Part shown: one piece after another, positions 1 to 6,194 of the stretch
How positions within the stretch are numbered: the stretch's first letter is position 1
Layout of the letters: the number at the start of each line of letters is the position of its first letter
Assembly (NCBI GenBank): GCA_020439605.1
Contig: JAGQSI010000114.1
Span: 1-6,194 of the forward strand
Length of the DNA stretch: 6,194 nucleotides
Direction of reading: 5' to 3'
From: Acidimicrobiales bacterium
GTDB taxonomy: Bacteria > Actinomycetota > Acidimicrobiia > Acidimicrobiales > Iamiaceae
Translations under genes and position numbers: made by a program
Notes under the pieces: generated by a model
Seen by the model: the letters and a program-made list of their open reading frames with translations, nothing else
Told to the model about the DNA's origin: nothing
The model's database searches: none

Positions 1-358
1 CGGTGTCGAACTCGGAGAGAGCAGCATCGACGAATCCAAGGCGCTGCGCTCGCAGCGCAGGACTTGTATCCCAAAGCTGGGAAGCAACTTTGTCCTTCGC
101 CTGGCTATCAGTCAGTTGATCTGTCTCCAGCAGCGACTGGAACTCCACCAGCCGGGCCCGTACCCGATCCTTGAGTTCCGCTGCTGCTGCACGCGTGAAA
201 GTGACTATGAGCAACTCGCCGACCGATACCCCCTGCTCCGCGATGTAACGAGCCGCAAGCGTCGCGAGAGTGAATGTCTTTCCAGTTCCTGCGCTGGCCT
301 CTATGGCCAACCTGCCGCGAGGTAGCGGTCCGTGCAGTTCGAATGAAGTACTGGTCAT
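1..358 (-). CDS. recB: RecB, exonuclease V beta subunit (N-terminal 119 residues; gene continues past the left edge)
   Basis: RecB is the 3'-5' SF1A helicase and nuclease subunit of RecBCD, which resects double-strand ends in the cytoplasm. Reading from the ATG at 358, the protein starts MTSTSFELHGPLPRGRLAIE and runs straight into a Walker A loop, EASAGTGKTFTL (residues 20-31, catalytic Lys27). This is the same place and wording as in E. coli RecB. Motif Ia follows as LLIVTFTRAAAAELKDRVR (about residues 49-67). The frame is open to base 1 with no stop. The start is fixed by a four-base ATGA overlap with the recC stop and by a Shine-Dalgarno inside the recC end. The family is about 1100-1200 aa, so only about a tenth of it is here; the rest of the helicase and the C-terminal nuclease domain lie outside. 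Being second in the operon after recC matches the usual recC-recB-recD order. An AddA-type protein is less likely, because its partner here is a clear RecC. Confidence 0.95.
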   Translation of the reverse strand, partial: MTSTSFELHGPLPRGRLAIEASAGTGKTFTLATLAARYIAEQGVSVGELLIVTFTRAAAAELKDRVRARLVEFQSLLETDQLTDSQAKDKVASQLWDTSPALRAQRLGFVDAALSEFDT

Positions 359-3300
359 GGCGAAACCACCTCAGGAGCAGACACCTTCATGGTTGAGTCG
401 TCGTAAGCACCCCACAGGACCCGTGCGTATCTCTCGAAGCGGTTGTCGCCCGGTCCTTCGACATCCCATGGCTGCAATTCCATTGCTTGAAGCTGTGTGT
501 AGGTGAGGTCTCCGAATGCGGCTTTGGTCCACTCGTTTGCGCATTCCCCTGGGCCAGAATTGAATCCACCTTCCCATTTCGACTTACCGGACTTATCTCG
601 GGCCACCAACGCAGAGGATTTGGCAAAGATGGGCAGAGGTTCACGTTGAGCTCGTAGGAACAGATCCACGACCGTTGTGAGCGCACCTATTGCCGCTTCT
701 TCACGTTGTTCGACACTTTCTCCAATCAACTGGATGTGGGTGCCAACTCCTGTAGGAATTTCGACCTTCTTGACGGTCTTCTTCCCGCGTGAAATCAAGC
801 TGCCCTGCCACGGCTCACTCGGGTACATCACGGTCAAGACCAACAGATCAAGCCAAACGCCCAGAATTTTGGATTCGTCGAACTCTGATGGCGTAACAGT
901 GATCGGGCCTGACAGATGACCACCACCGTCGCGCGCTGAGCCCACAATTCGGATACCAACTGGCAGATGTATATCGATGCTCAGTGACGCCGTCGGCCGC
1001 GCACCGACGCCCACCTCCTCGGCTTTTGCGATCAAAGCATCGCTCAGAATTTCAGCCACTTCCAGGTATGAATCACCGAGGCGGCCGGGAGGCAACGATC
1101 CAGACGCTTTCTCCCGCGCCGCCGCATCCTCGAATTCCATATCGTTCTGCATGGATCGAAGGACCCTGTCCCAAAGAGCCCATCTATCAAGAGAGGAGAG
1201 TTCCAACTCCAGTTCCGATCCAGCGGCAGCGCGAGGGGCCCCACTCAACCCAGTTGTCGGCTCTACCCGGGTCACACCACTGCGGCTGTCTGGGTCCGGC
1301 AGAGATATCCCCATCTGAGATCTCAGGAAATGTCGTACTGGCTGCTTCAGAAAGTCTCTGATGTCCGCCAGCTCAATGGTGGTTAGGTCCTCTTCGTCTA
1401 TCCGGATCGGCACTGTGGACACGTGCTGCTGCGGCGTTCGACGGTGTTCGGCGCTGATTCGACCGAGATCGTCAAAACTCCACGGGCCAGCAATGGCGCC
1501 ATCTACTGCTGCTTGGACGTAGTTGCGTTCGTCGAAGCTCTGACGAGGATGGACAACCTCTATTCTTGCCATGGCGGCATCTGCCTCTGGTAGAGCGATG
1601 GAACCCGAGATCACATCTCGTAGCTCCGATATCGCAACACTGGCAGGCACCGGCTGATTGGTGATCACGCTGTGGCCATTGCGGGTCATGATCAGATGTG
1701 ACTGTGCGCTGAGAACAGCATCCAATAGAGCAGCACGAGTATCTGATCGACGGTCCCGGTCCCCCACTGCGGGTGACATGGCAACTAGGTCATCGCCATC
1801 TGGCGCACCCACCCCAAATGACTTTTCGTCCATCCCGAGCAGGCACACCACACGGTATGGAATTCCCCTGAGCGGGGTGAGCGAGGAGATCGTAATTCCG
1901 CCACGGAAGAAGTCCGCTCGTCCCGCAGCTGCCTGCAGGTAACGCCCCAGCAGAACACGTAGGTCCCGGTAGTCGAGCGCAACGTCCGACACCCGATCTC
2001 GAGTTGTGGCGTCCTGGATGATCCGCTCCAGCACCGCTCTGAGCTTGGCCTCCTGCCACTCATTTTCCCTATTGACGGCAAGGAACTCAGAAGCGATGCG
2101 ACGGAGCAGCTCAACCCACTCCCAGATGGGGCGAGCAGTCACTACCTCCTCAACCAGAAGACTGAGTCGGGCCACCAGGTCTGCCAGCCTCCCTGCGAGC
2201 AAAATATCGGAGCCTTCGACCTGTATGGGCAGCGTTTGGTTGGGACCCAATGAACCCTCATGGTCCGAGATGGCCACCCCCATCAAAAGACGGTCCAACA
2301 TGGCGCTCCAAGTGCCTTCTTTGACTACTTCCGGGACGTGCCAGCGTTGTCTTTGTTCAGGGGTGGTACCCCACCGGGTGTTGGAACCCTCGACCCATCT
2401 GGCAACGATCTCGATCTCGTCATCAGTGAAACCAAACTTCTCTCGGATCGACTGCAGACCCATGAGGTTCAACACTGCAGCAGCGGAGAATCGGCTATCG
2501 AGCAGCTCCACTATTGCGACAAGGTCCCCCAACAAAGGGACGAGGCTCCCGAGCGAGCGATCTGCCACCTGATAGCGAAGGCGCGGAGCTCCGGCGGAAT
2601 TGGACTCCTCGTTGCCAGCAGCGCTCAGACCCCATCGCCGTTCGATCAGCGGAACGTATTCCTCAAGCGTGGGACATAGGACCACGATGTCATCTTCTGA
2701 GAGGGTCGAATCCTGTGCCAGGAGGTGGAGAATCTGGTCCCGCAACACTTCCACCTGGCGCGATGGTCCATGACACGAATGGATACGAATCGATGTGTCC
2801 GACACCGAAGGAACGAAATCTGCAGCCGGAGCGAGATCCGATCGAAGGTCAGCTTGAAGTTTCTTCAGGAGGGTGAGTTCCGAGGACGAACTCGCCTGCC
2901 GTGCGACCAACTCGTCTGCCGGTTCCGGTTGACGATGGCCGAGCAGCACCAGAGTTTCGACGCTCGGACGGCCCCAGGTTTCAAGCAGTCTGTTGGTGGG
3001 TGACCCGCTAGGCCCTTCTCCTCGCCGCCGCAGCTCACCCACAGCAATCTGGTCCACAGGGCGAACCGATCGCGCCATCGCAATGGAGGGCTGGTGAAGC
3101 AGGAGATGCACGTCTCTTGTACAGCCCAGAGCATCGAGCATCTCCAGAAACGGGGTACCGCCCGGCACGCTGCCAAGTCCGAACAGCGAAACACGAGCCG
3201 GGAAATCGGGGCCCGGGCCTTTGAGCGAGAGAGCTTGAATAATCTCTGACTCGCCTACTGCTGGGCTCGGCTCTGCAATGGCCTCTGCTACCAGCCTCCA

Positions 3301-3828
3301 CAGGTGCGGTTGCCACAACGCACGGTACGGAAGAGCTGAACCCCATGCATCCACATCTTCACCGAGTTCCCACCGGTCCACCATCTGTGGTCTATGCAAT
3401 AGGTAGCGATCGAAAAGATCCGCGATCTGACGAGCCTTCGCCCACCGGGTTGCACCCTCAGCCAGGCGCACCACCGGATCCAGCACAGCATCCGTATCGT
3501 TCTCGTCAAGCGCTTCGAGAACGGTCCATGCCAACCGGGATACATCCCACGGGTTTTCTTCCTTGGCCATGTTCCCAACAGACGAGGCCACTCTGCGCTT
3601 GAACGACCCAGGGAACGCAAACTCCGTATTGGCCACAATTCCGTCTGTACGACCCGGCCCTGATGTGCCCAGGGACTTGGACAACTCAAGACGAAGCCAC
3701 CTGTCCACCCCTGCGGTGGGGACCACGACGAGTTCTGGCGTCATGGGGTCGGCAAGCGGCACCGACAAGATGCCTGCTAGCCGTTCTGCAAGGTCTGAGA
3801 GCGTTTCGCCCGCCACAATCTGAAGCAC
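355..3828 (-). CDS. recC: RecC, exonuclease V gamma subunit
   Basis: RecC is the scaffold of RecBCD; it splits the duplex, feeds the strands to RecB and RecD, and in E. coli scans for Chi. The 1157 aa compare with 1122 in E. coli. Visible family blocks: an N-terminal helicase-like domain with PTAGVDRWLRLELS (37-50) and IVANTEFAFPGSF (64-76); ADLFDRYLLHRP (136-147); the start of the second helicase-like domain, IRIHSCHGPSRQVEVLRDQI (347-366); GGITISSLTPLRGIPYRVV (643-661) followed by CLLGMD; GDRDRRSDTRAALLDAVLSA (689-708); the PVRHFL block (830-835); and a C-terminal nuclease-like region ending RYARVLWGAY (1133-1142). No Walker A is seen, as expected for RecC, whose helicase and nuclease folds are inactive. 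The start is a GTG: an in-frame TAG lies only 9 nt upstream (3838-3840) and the N-terminus aligns with E. coli from its first residues. The gene heads the recC-recB operon and overlaps recB by four bases. Confidence 0.96.
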   Translation of the reverse strand: MLQIVAGETLSDLAERLAGILSVPLADPMTPELVVVPTAGVDRWLRLELSKSLGTSGPGRTDGIVANTEFAFPGSFKRRVASSVGNMAKEENPWDVSRLAWTVLEALDENDTDAVLDPVVRLAEGATRWAKARQIADLFDRYLLHRPQMVDRWELGEDVDAWGSALPYRALWQPHLWRLVAEAIAEPSPAVGESEIIQALSLKGPGPDFPARVSLFGLGSVPGGTPFLEMLDALGCTRDVHLLLHQPSIAMARSVRPVDQIAVGELRRRGEGPSGSPTNRLLETWGRPSVETLVLLGHRQPEPADELVARQASSSSELTLLKKLQADLRSDLAPAADFVPSVSDTSIRIHSCHGPSRQVEVLRDQILHLLAQDSTLSEDDIVVLCPTLEEYVPLIERRWGLSAAGNEESNSAGAPRLRYQVADRSLGSLVPLLGDLVAIVELLDSRFSAAAVLNLMGLQSIREKFGFTDDEIEIVARWVEGSNTRWGTTPEQRQRWHVPEVVKEGTWSAMLDRLLMGVAISDHEGSLGPNQTLPIQVEGSDILLAGRLADLVARLSLLVEEVVTARPIWEWVELLRRIASEFLAVNRENEWQEAKLRAVLERIIQDATTRDRVSDVALDYRDLRVLLGRYLQAAAGRADFFRGGITISSLTPLRGIPYRVVCLLGMDEKSFGVGAPDGDDLVAMSPAVGDRDRRSDTRAALLDAVLSAQSHLIMTRNGHSVITNQPVPASVAISELRDVISGSIALPEADAAMARIEVVHPRQSFDERNYVQAAVDGAIAGPWSFDDLGRISAEHRRTPQQHVSTVPIRIDEEDLTTIELADIRDFLKQPVRHFLRSQMGISLPDPDSRSGVTRVEPTTGLSGAPRAAAGSELELELSSLDRWALWDRVLRSMQNDMEFEDAAAREKASGSLPPGRLGDSYLEVAEILSDALIAKAEEVGVGARPTASLSIDIHLPVGIRIVGSARDGGGHLSGPITVTPSEFDESKILGVWLDLLVLTVMYPSEPWQGSLISRGKKTVKKVEIPTGVGTHIQLIGESVEQREEAAIGALTTVVDLFLRAQREPLPIFAKSSALVARDKSGKSKWEGGFNSGPGECANEWTKAAFGDLTYTQLQAMELQPWDVEGPGDNRFERYARVLWGAYDDSTMKVSAPEVVSP
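366..372 (-). promoter_or_regulatory. Shine-Dalgarno of recB
   Basis: On the minus strand GAGGTGG lies 7 nt before the recB ATG, inside the last codons of recC. Together with the ATGA overlap it indicates that recB is translated from the recC transcript, by re-initiation or coupling, and it supports the start at 358. Confidence 0.6.
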
Positions 3829-3834
3829 GTCGGC

Positions 3835-3840
3835 ACTCTA
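3835..3840 (-). promoter_or_regulatory. Possible -10 element for a leaderless recC transcript
   Basis: On the minus strand TAGAGT fits the actinobacterial -10 pattern TANNNT. Exactly 6 nt (GCCGAC) separate it from the recC GTG, so transcription from the usual distance would begin on the G of the start codon. No good -35 is visible about 17 nt further up, which is common for such promoters. The only purine-rich match nearby is AGAG within the same hexamer, a weak Shine-Dalgarno, so the alternative is ordinary leadered initiation from an unseen promoter further upstream. Confidence 0.4.
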
Positions 3841-3945
3841 CGCAGCCCCTGTGACATTTTCTCGCCATCGCCAGCTTTGAGAAGGGCCGACCACATCGCG
3901 CCACGAGCGTCACTGTCACACCCCTCACGGAGAATGGCTGGACAC

Positions 3946-3952
3946 AAAGGAG
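3946..3952 (+). promoter_or_regulatory. Shine-Dalgarno of yhaO
   Basis: AAAGGAG lies 5 nt upstream of the in-frame TTG at 3958. This near-ideal match and spacing decide the start of the nuclease gene. The upstream ATG at 3934 has a GGAG only one base away from it, which is too close to work well. Confidence 0.65.
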
Positions 3953-3957
3953 TTCAG

Positions 3958-5217
3958 TTGTCCTTCACCTTCCTGCACGCCGCAGACCTTCATCTAGATA
4001 CGCCCTTCAGCGATGTGAGCAGTTTCCCCCCTCATGTCGGGACTGTTCTGCGCGAAGCCTCTCTGAATGCCTGGGACTCTCTAGTGGACGAGGCGAGCAT
4101 GCGCGGTGTCTCGTTCGTGCTACTCGCTGGAGACATCTACGACGGGGCCGAGCGCGGACTCAGGGCCCAGCGGCATTTCCTTGAAGGGCTCCGGCGCCTC
4201 GACGATGAGGGAATCAGAACACTGATAGTGCACGGCAACCACGATCCTGTCGCAAACGGCTGGAGTGCGATCAGGTCCTTTCCTGAGCTGGTAACCGTGT
4301 TCCCTGGGGGTTCGGTCTCCACGGAGAGCTTCGTAGTTGAAGGAGAACGAGTCTTTGTTCACGGCATTTCCTACGAGAGATCCCATACGACCGAGAACCT
4401 CGCTCTGAGATTTCCGACTGCCACTACAAACGGATTTCACATAGCTCTATTGCATGCCAACGTCGGAGGAGGTTCCACAGGCCACGAGGACTACAGCCCG
4501 TGCTCTCTAGATGACCTGCGCCGACCCGGTTATCAGTATTGGGCCCTGGGCCACGTTCATTCTCGTCGGATACTGAACCAGCGATATCCCACGGTTGTTT
4601 ATCCGGGGAACCTTCAGGGTCGGAGCCTCAGGCCCACCGAGCAAGGGGCCAAGGGTGCAGTTGTGGTTGACGTATCGGGAGGCGTTGTTGGATCTCCACA
4701 GTTCGTGGCTCTGGACAGGGTCCGCTTCTGCGACCTGTCCATATCCATCTCTGACATTGAGGATATGAACGAGCTACTAGACGGCCTTGCATCTCGAGCG
4801 AGCCCGACCCTGTTCGAAGGACGTTCCCTTGTAGTGCGAGCCACCATCTCCGGCAGTGGAGGGCTGCACCACGAACTCCAACAGCGAGGAAAGCAGGCGG
4901 AGGCGCTGGAGGAACTGCGCCGAATGGGATCGAGTAGCGATCCTTTTGTGTGGTGGCAATCGTTGAATTGGCAGACAGGCCCAGCAATGTCGAGCGGTAA
5001 CGAAAAGTCCTTTGGAGTCGCCCATCGCGACTTTGCCGACACACTTCAACGCCTCGCTGCAGCCACAGAAACAGAGGCTAGGAATGCCTGGAGAGACGCA
5101 CTTCATGCTTCCCTGATCTCCTCAGCCACCATCCTGATCGACCCTCAGGAGGACGAGTTCATTTGGGCCGAAGCCCAATCTCTCGCACTCTCACTGCTTG
5201 GAAACGAAGGCCGATGA
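3958..5217 (+). CDS. yhaO: YhaO/SbcD-type Mre11-family DNA repair nuclease
   Basis: This is a calcineurin-like metallophosphoesterase of the Mre11/SbcD class, expected to cut DNA ends with two metal ions (usually Mn) together with a Rad50-like ATPase. From the TTG at 3958 it has 419 aa, close to the roughly 400 aa of B. subtilis YhaO. All phosphoesterase motifs are intact: HAADLHLD (Asp10, His12), AGDIYD (Asp59), HGNHD (Asn94, His95), LHAN (His166) and ALGHVHSRR (His199, His201). The following YPGNLQGRSLRPTEQGAKG (215-233) is closer to YhaO than to classical SbcD. The remainder (about 240-419) should be the capping and ATPase-binding part; it has no motif I can name. The TTG start gives MSFTFLHAADLHLD, the normal N-terminus of the family; an ATG at 3934 would add eight residues. 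The stop overlaps the next gene's ATG (ATGA), so the nuclease and ATPase are probably made as a coupled pair. No signal peptide or membrane segment is seen, so it is cytoplasmic. Confidence 0.9.
   Translation: MSFTFLHAADLHLDTPFSDVSSFPPHVGTVLREASLNAWDSLVDEASMRGVSFVLLAGDIYDGAERGLRAQRHFLEGLRRLDDEGIRTLIVHGNHDPVANGWSAIRSFPELVTVFPGGSVSTESFVVEGERVFVHGISYERSHTTENLALRFPTATTNGFHIALLHANVGGGSTGHEDYSPCSLDDLRRPGYQYWALGHVHSRRILNQRYPTVVYPGNLQGRSLRPTEQGAKGAVVVDVSGGVVGSPQFVALDRVRFCDLSISISDIEDMNELLDGLASRASPTLFEGRSLVVRATISGSGGLHHELQQRGKQAEALEELRRMGSSSDPFVWWQSLNWQTGPAMSSGNEKSFGVAHRDFADTLQRLAAATETEARNAWRDALHASLISSATILIDPQEDEFIWAEAQSLALSLLGNEGR
5206..5210 (+). promoter_or_regulatory. Weak Shine-Dalgarno of the yhaN-like gene
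   Basis: GAAGG lies 3 nt before the ATG at 5214, within the last codons of yhaO. The spacing is short, so translation probably depends mainly on coupling through the ATGA overlap. Confidence 0.35.
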
Positions 5218-6194
5218 GGATCGACGGTTGGCACATCGATGGATACGGGGTACACCAAGACCTCAACGTTCGAGATCTCCCCGAGGGGCTCACCATCGTC
5301 CACGGCCTCAACGAAACCGGAAAGTCCACCCTTCAAGATTTTCTAGTGGGAATGCTGTTCGGCTTTGCCCGCAAGGGCGCAAAGGATTCCCATCCACCAC
5401 TAAATGGCGGGGCACATGGAGGACGCCTGTTCATCACCGACAGCGGAGGCCGACACCTCACAATCCACCGAGGTGGCCGCGGGACCAAACTACGAATCAC
5501 AGCTACCGAAGCGGAGCTCACAAGTCCTGACGATGTAATCGAATCTGTTATCGGGACCATGACAAAACCGGCGTTCGAGTCCGTCTTCGCTGTCCACACC
5601 GAGGAACTGAATGAACTGTCCGCCTTGAGCGACAACGAGGTCCGCGATCTCATCTTCTCGGCCAGTGTTCTAGGTGCGGGACACGCTGCCAAGAATGCGA
5701 TCACCACACTCGAGTCCACACGCGATGCCATGTGGAAACCGAAAGGCCGACTCAGCAGCAACTATCTCTTGGCCAACCTCAACTCTCAACTCACTGAAGC
5801 TAGGGAGTCACTGGCTTCGGCTCAGCAACGAACGAAGCACTTGTCTGCAGTCGATGAAGAGATAATCAGTGTTGAGACCGAACTTGAGAAGTTGCGCTTT
5901 GCTTTGGAGTCCGGGGCGAACAGAAGTGATCTGGTGTCCGCTGCGCTAACCCAATGGACAAGTTGGTCAGACGGTCTAGCCGCCGCCCAGGAACTAGATG
6001 ATCTGGGGCCCGTTCAGACCCTGCCCGACAATGCGGTGACCGCGCTGGAAACCCTTAGTGCTCGGCTATCGGCTCTTACCGAGATGTCCAAACAACTGGC
6101 TCCACTACCTGAAGAACCGGAGATCCAGAACGCGCCCGCGGGCGCGTCGATGACGGTTGCACAACAGAAACAGAACGCGCCCGCGGGCGCGTCT
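5214..6194 (+). CDS. yhaN: YhaN/SbcC-type Rad50-like ATPase (N-terminal 327 residues; continues past the right edge)
   Basis: This SMC/Rad50-like ATPase should pair with the nuclease encoded just upstream and drive ATP-dependent DNA-end binding. The frame is open from the ATG at 5214 to the last base. The N-terminus MRIDGWHIDGYG leads into a Walker A loop, GLNETGKST (residues 31-39, Lys37), then FLVGMLFGF (43-51). The block FESVFAVHTEELNEL (121-135), then LIFSASVLGAG (146-156) and MWKPKGR (173-179), matches the layout of YhaN proteins, where FGLDEL, GAG and a KPxG-like segment occur in this order. From about 185 the sequence is rich in Gln, Glu, Leu and Ala (for example 186-232), suggesting the start of the coiled coil. 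YhaN proteins are about 950-1200 aa; the signature motif, Walker B and second coil are outside. Residues 305-327 are an odd stretch, QNAPAGASMTVAQQK followed by QNAPAGAS, encoded by palindromic repeats. Classical SbcC is the alternative; the LNETGKST loop and downstream block favour YhaN. Confidence 0.87.
   Translation, partial: MRIDGWHIDGYGVHQDLNVRDLPEGLTIVHGLNETGKSTLQDFLVGMLFGFARKGAKDSHPPLNGGAHGGRLFITDSGGRHLTIHRGGRGTKLRITATEAELTSPDDVIESVIGTMTKPAFESVFAVHTEELNELSALSDNEVRDLIFSASVLGAGHAAKNAITTLESTRDAMWKPKGRLSSNYLLANLNSQLTEARESLASAQQRTKHLSAVDEEIISVETELEKLRFALESGANRSDLVSAALTQWTSWSDGLAAAQELDDLGPVQTLPDNAVTALETLSARLSALTEMSKQLAPLPEEPEIQNAPAGASMTVAQQKQNAPAGAS
6126..6148 (+). repeat. GC-rich palindromic repeat, copy 1, inside the yhaN-like frame
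   Basis: This 23-bp element is identical to the one at 6171-6193. It contains the perfect 18-bp palindrome ACGCGCCCGCGGGCGCGT (6130-6147), with 19 of 23 bases G or C. Read in frame it gives QNAPAGAS (residues 305-312), which contains a proline in a region otherwise suggestive of coiled coil. It could be a short palindromic element inserted in frame or part of a 45-bp tandem unit. Confidence 0.85.
6171..6193 (+). repeat. GC-rich palindromic repeat, copy 2, at the right edge
   Basis: This is an exact second copy of the 23-bp element, with its palindrome at 6175-6192. It begins 45 bp (15 codons) after copy 1, so it is read in the same frame and again gives QNAPAGAS (residues 320-327). The 22-bp spacer encodes MTVAQQK. 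The window stops one base after the copy, so further units cannot be excluded. Confidence 0.85.

Larger units (their letters stand above)
3829..3957. other. Divergent intergenic region between recC and yhaO
   Basis: These 129 bp must carry the promoters of both operons. On the minus side there is the TAGAGT element next to the recC start. On the plus side no TANNNT hexamer is present, so the yhaO promoter could not be placed. A loose inverted repeat, TGTGAC (3850-3855) and GTCACA (3915-3920), with a further GTCAC at 3910-3914, could be an operator, but the arms are short and far apart. No actinobacterial SOS box (TCGAAC-N4-GTTCGA) is seen here. No RNA gene or terminator was recognised. Confidence 0.6.

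Noticed and set aside
41..58. An 8-bp perfect inverted repeat with a 2-nt centre (GCGCTGCG-CT-CGCAGCGC) inside recB
   Set aside because: It lies in the middle of coding sequence, encodes ordinary ALRAQR-like residues, is not followed by a T run, and is not repeated elsewhere in the window. Chance in GC-rich coding DNA is enough.
2360..2375. GGGGTGGTACCCC-like inverted repeat within recC
   Set aside because: The stem is short and lies inside a coding region, with no terminator tail and no second copy.
2006..2572. A 188-codon open frame on the plus strand opposite recC
   Set aside because: It lies wholly within the well-supported recC gene on the other strand. Its translation is low-complexity Ser/Arg-rich with no recognisable motif. 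It is a shadow frame, as are the other short frames across 355-3828.
3850..3920. TGTGAC / GTCACA arms in the divergent region as an operator for both operons
   Set aside because: The arms are only 6 bp, with a 59-bp gap, and match no operator I can name. It is mentioned within the intergenic entry but not claimed as a site.
5259..5275. GTTCGA in the start of the yhaN-like gene as half an SOS box
   Set aside because: There is no matching TCGAAC four bases upstream and it is inside coding sequence.
6126..6193. A CRISPR array at the right edge
   Set aside because: There are only two units, the 22-bp spacer is short, the repeat is a full palindrome, and everything stays in an open protein-coding frame. 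No cas genes are in view.

Overview
The window carries parts of two DNA double-strand-end processing systems placed back to back. It suggests an actinobacterium-like genome. The evidence is a moderately high G+C content (roughly 57% by eye), Arg/Ala/Val-rich proteins, GTG and TTG starts, a TANNNT element abutting a start codon, and the recC-recB gene order. The lineage is an inference; Acidimicrobiia would fit, but nothing here proves it.

Left part, minus strand (1-3828): a complete recC (exonuclease V gamma subunit, 1157 aa, GTG start) is followed by the first 119 codons of recB (beta subunit), which runs off the left edge. The two genes share an ATGA stop/start overlap and are clearly translationally coupled. 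A recD gene may lie beyond the left edge but is not seen. Middle (3829-3957): a 129-bp divergent intergenic region holds a good -10-like element exactly 6 nt upstream of the recC GTG, suggesting a leaderless transcript, and a strong Shine-Dalgarno for the gene on the other side.

Right part, plus strand (3958-6194): a complete YhaO/SbcD-type Mre11-family nuclease gene (419 aa from a TTG start) is joined by another ATGA overlap to a YhaN/SbcC-type Rad50-like ATPase gene, of which 327 codons are present before the right edge. RecBCD unwinds and degrades duplex ends and loads recombinase. The Mre11/Rad50-like pair would open or trim blocked ends. The neighbourhood therefore reads as a double-strand-break repair cluster with two divergent operons, possibly sharing control.

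The least ordinary feature is at the right edge. Two identical 23-bp copies of a very GC-rich element, each with a perfect 18-bp palindrome, lie 45 bp apart inside the yhaN-like reading frame and keep it open. They look like an in-frame palindromic repeat or minisatellite in a coiled-coil ATPase gene. The window ends on the second copy, so the array may continue or may mark an assembly break.
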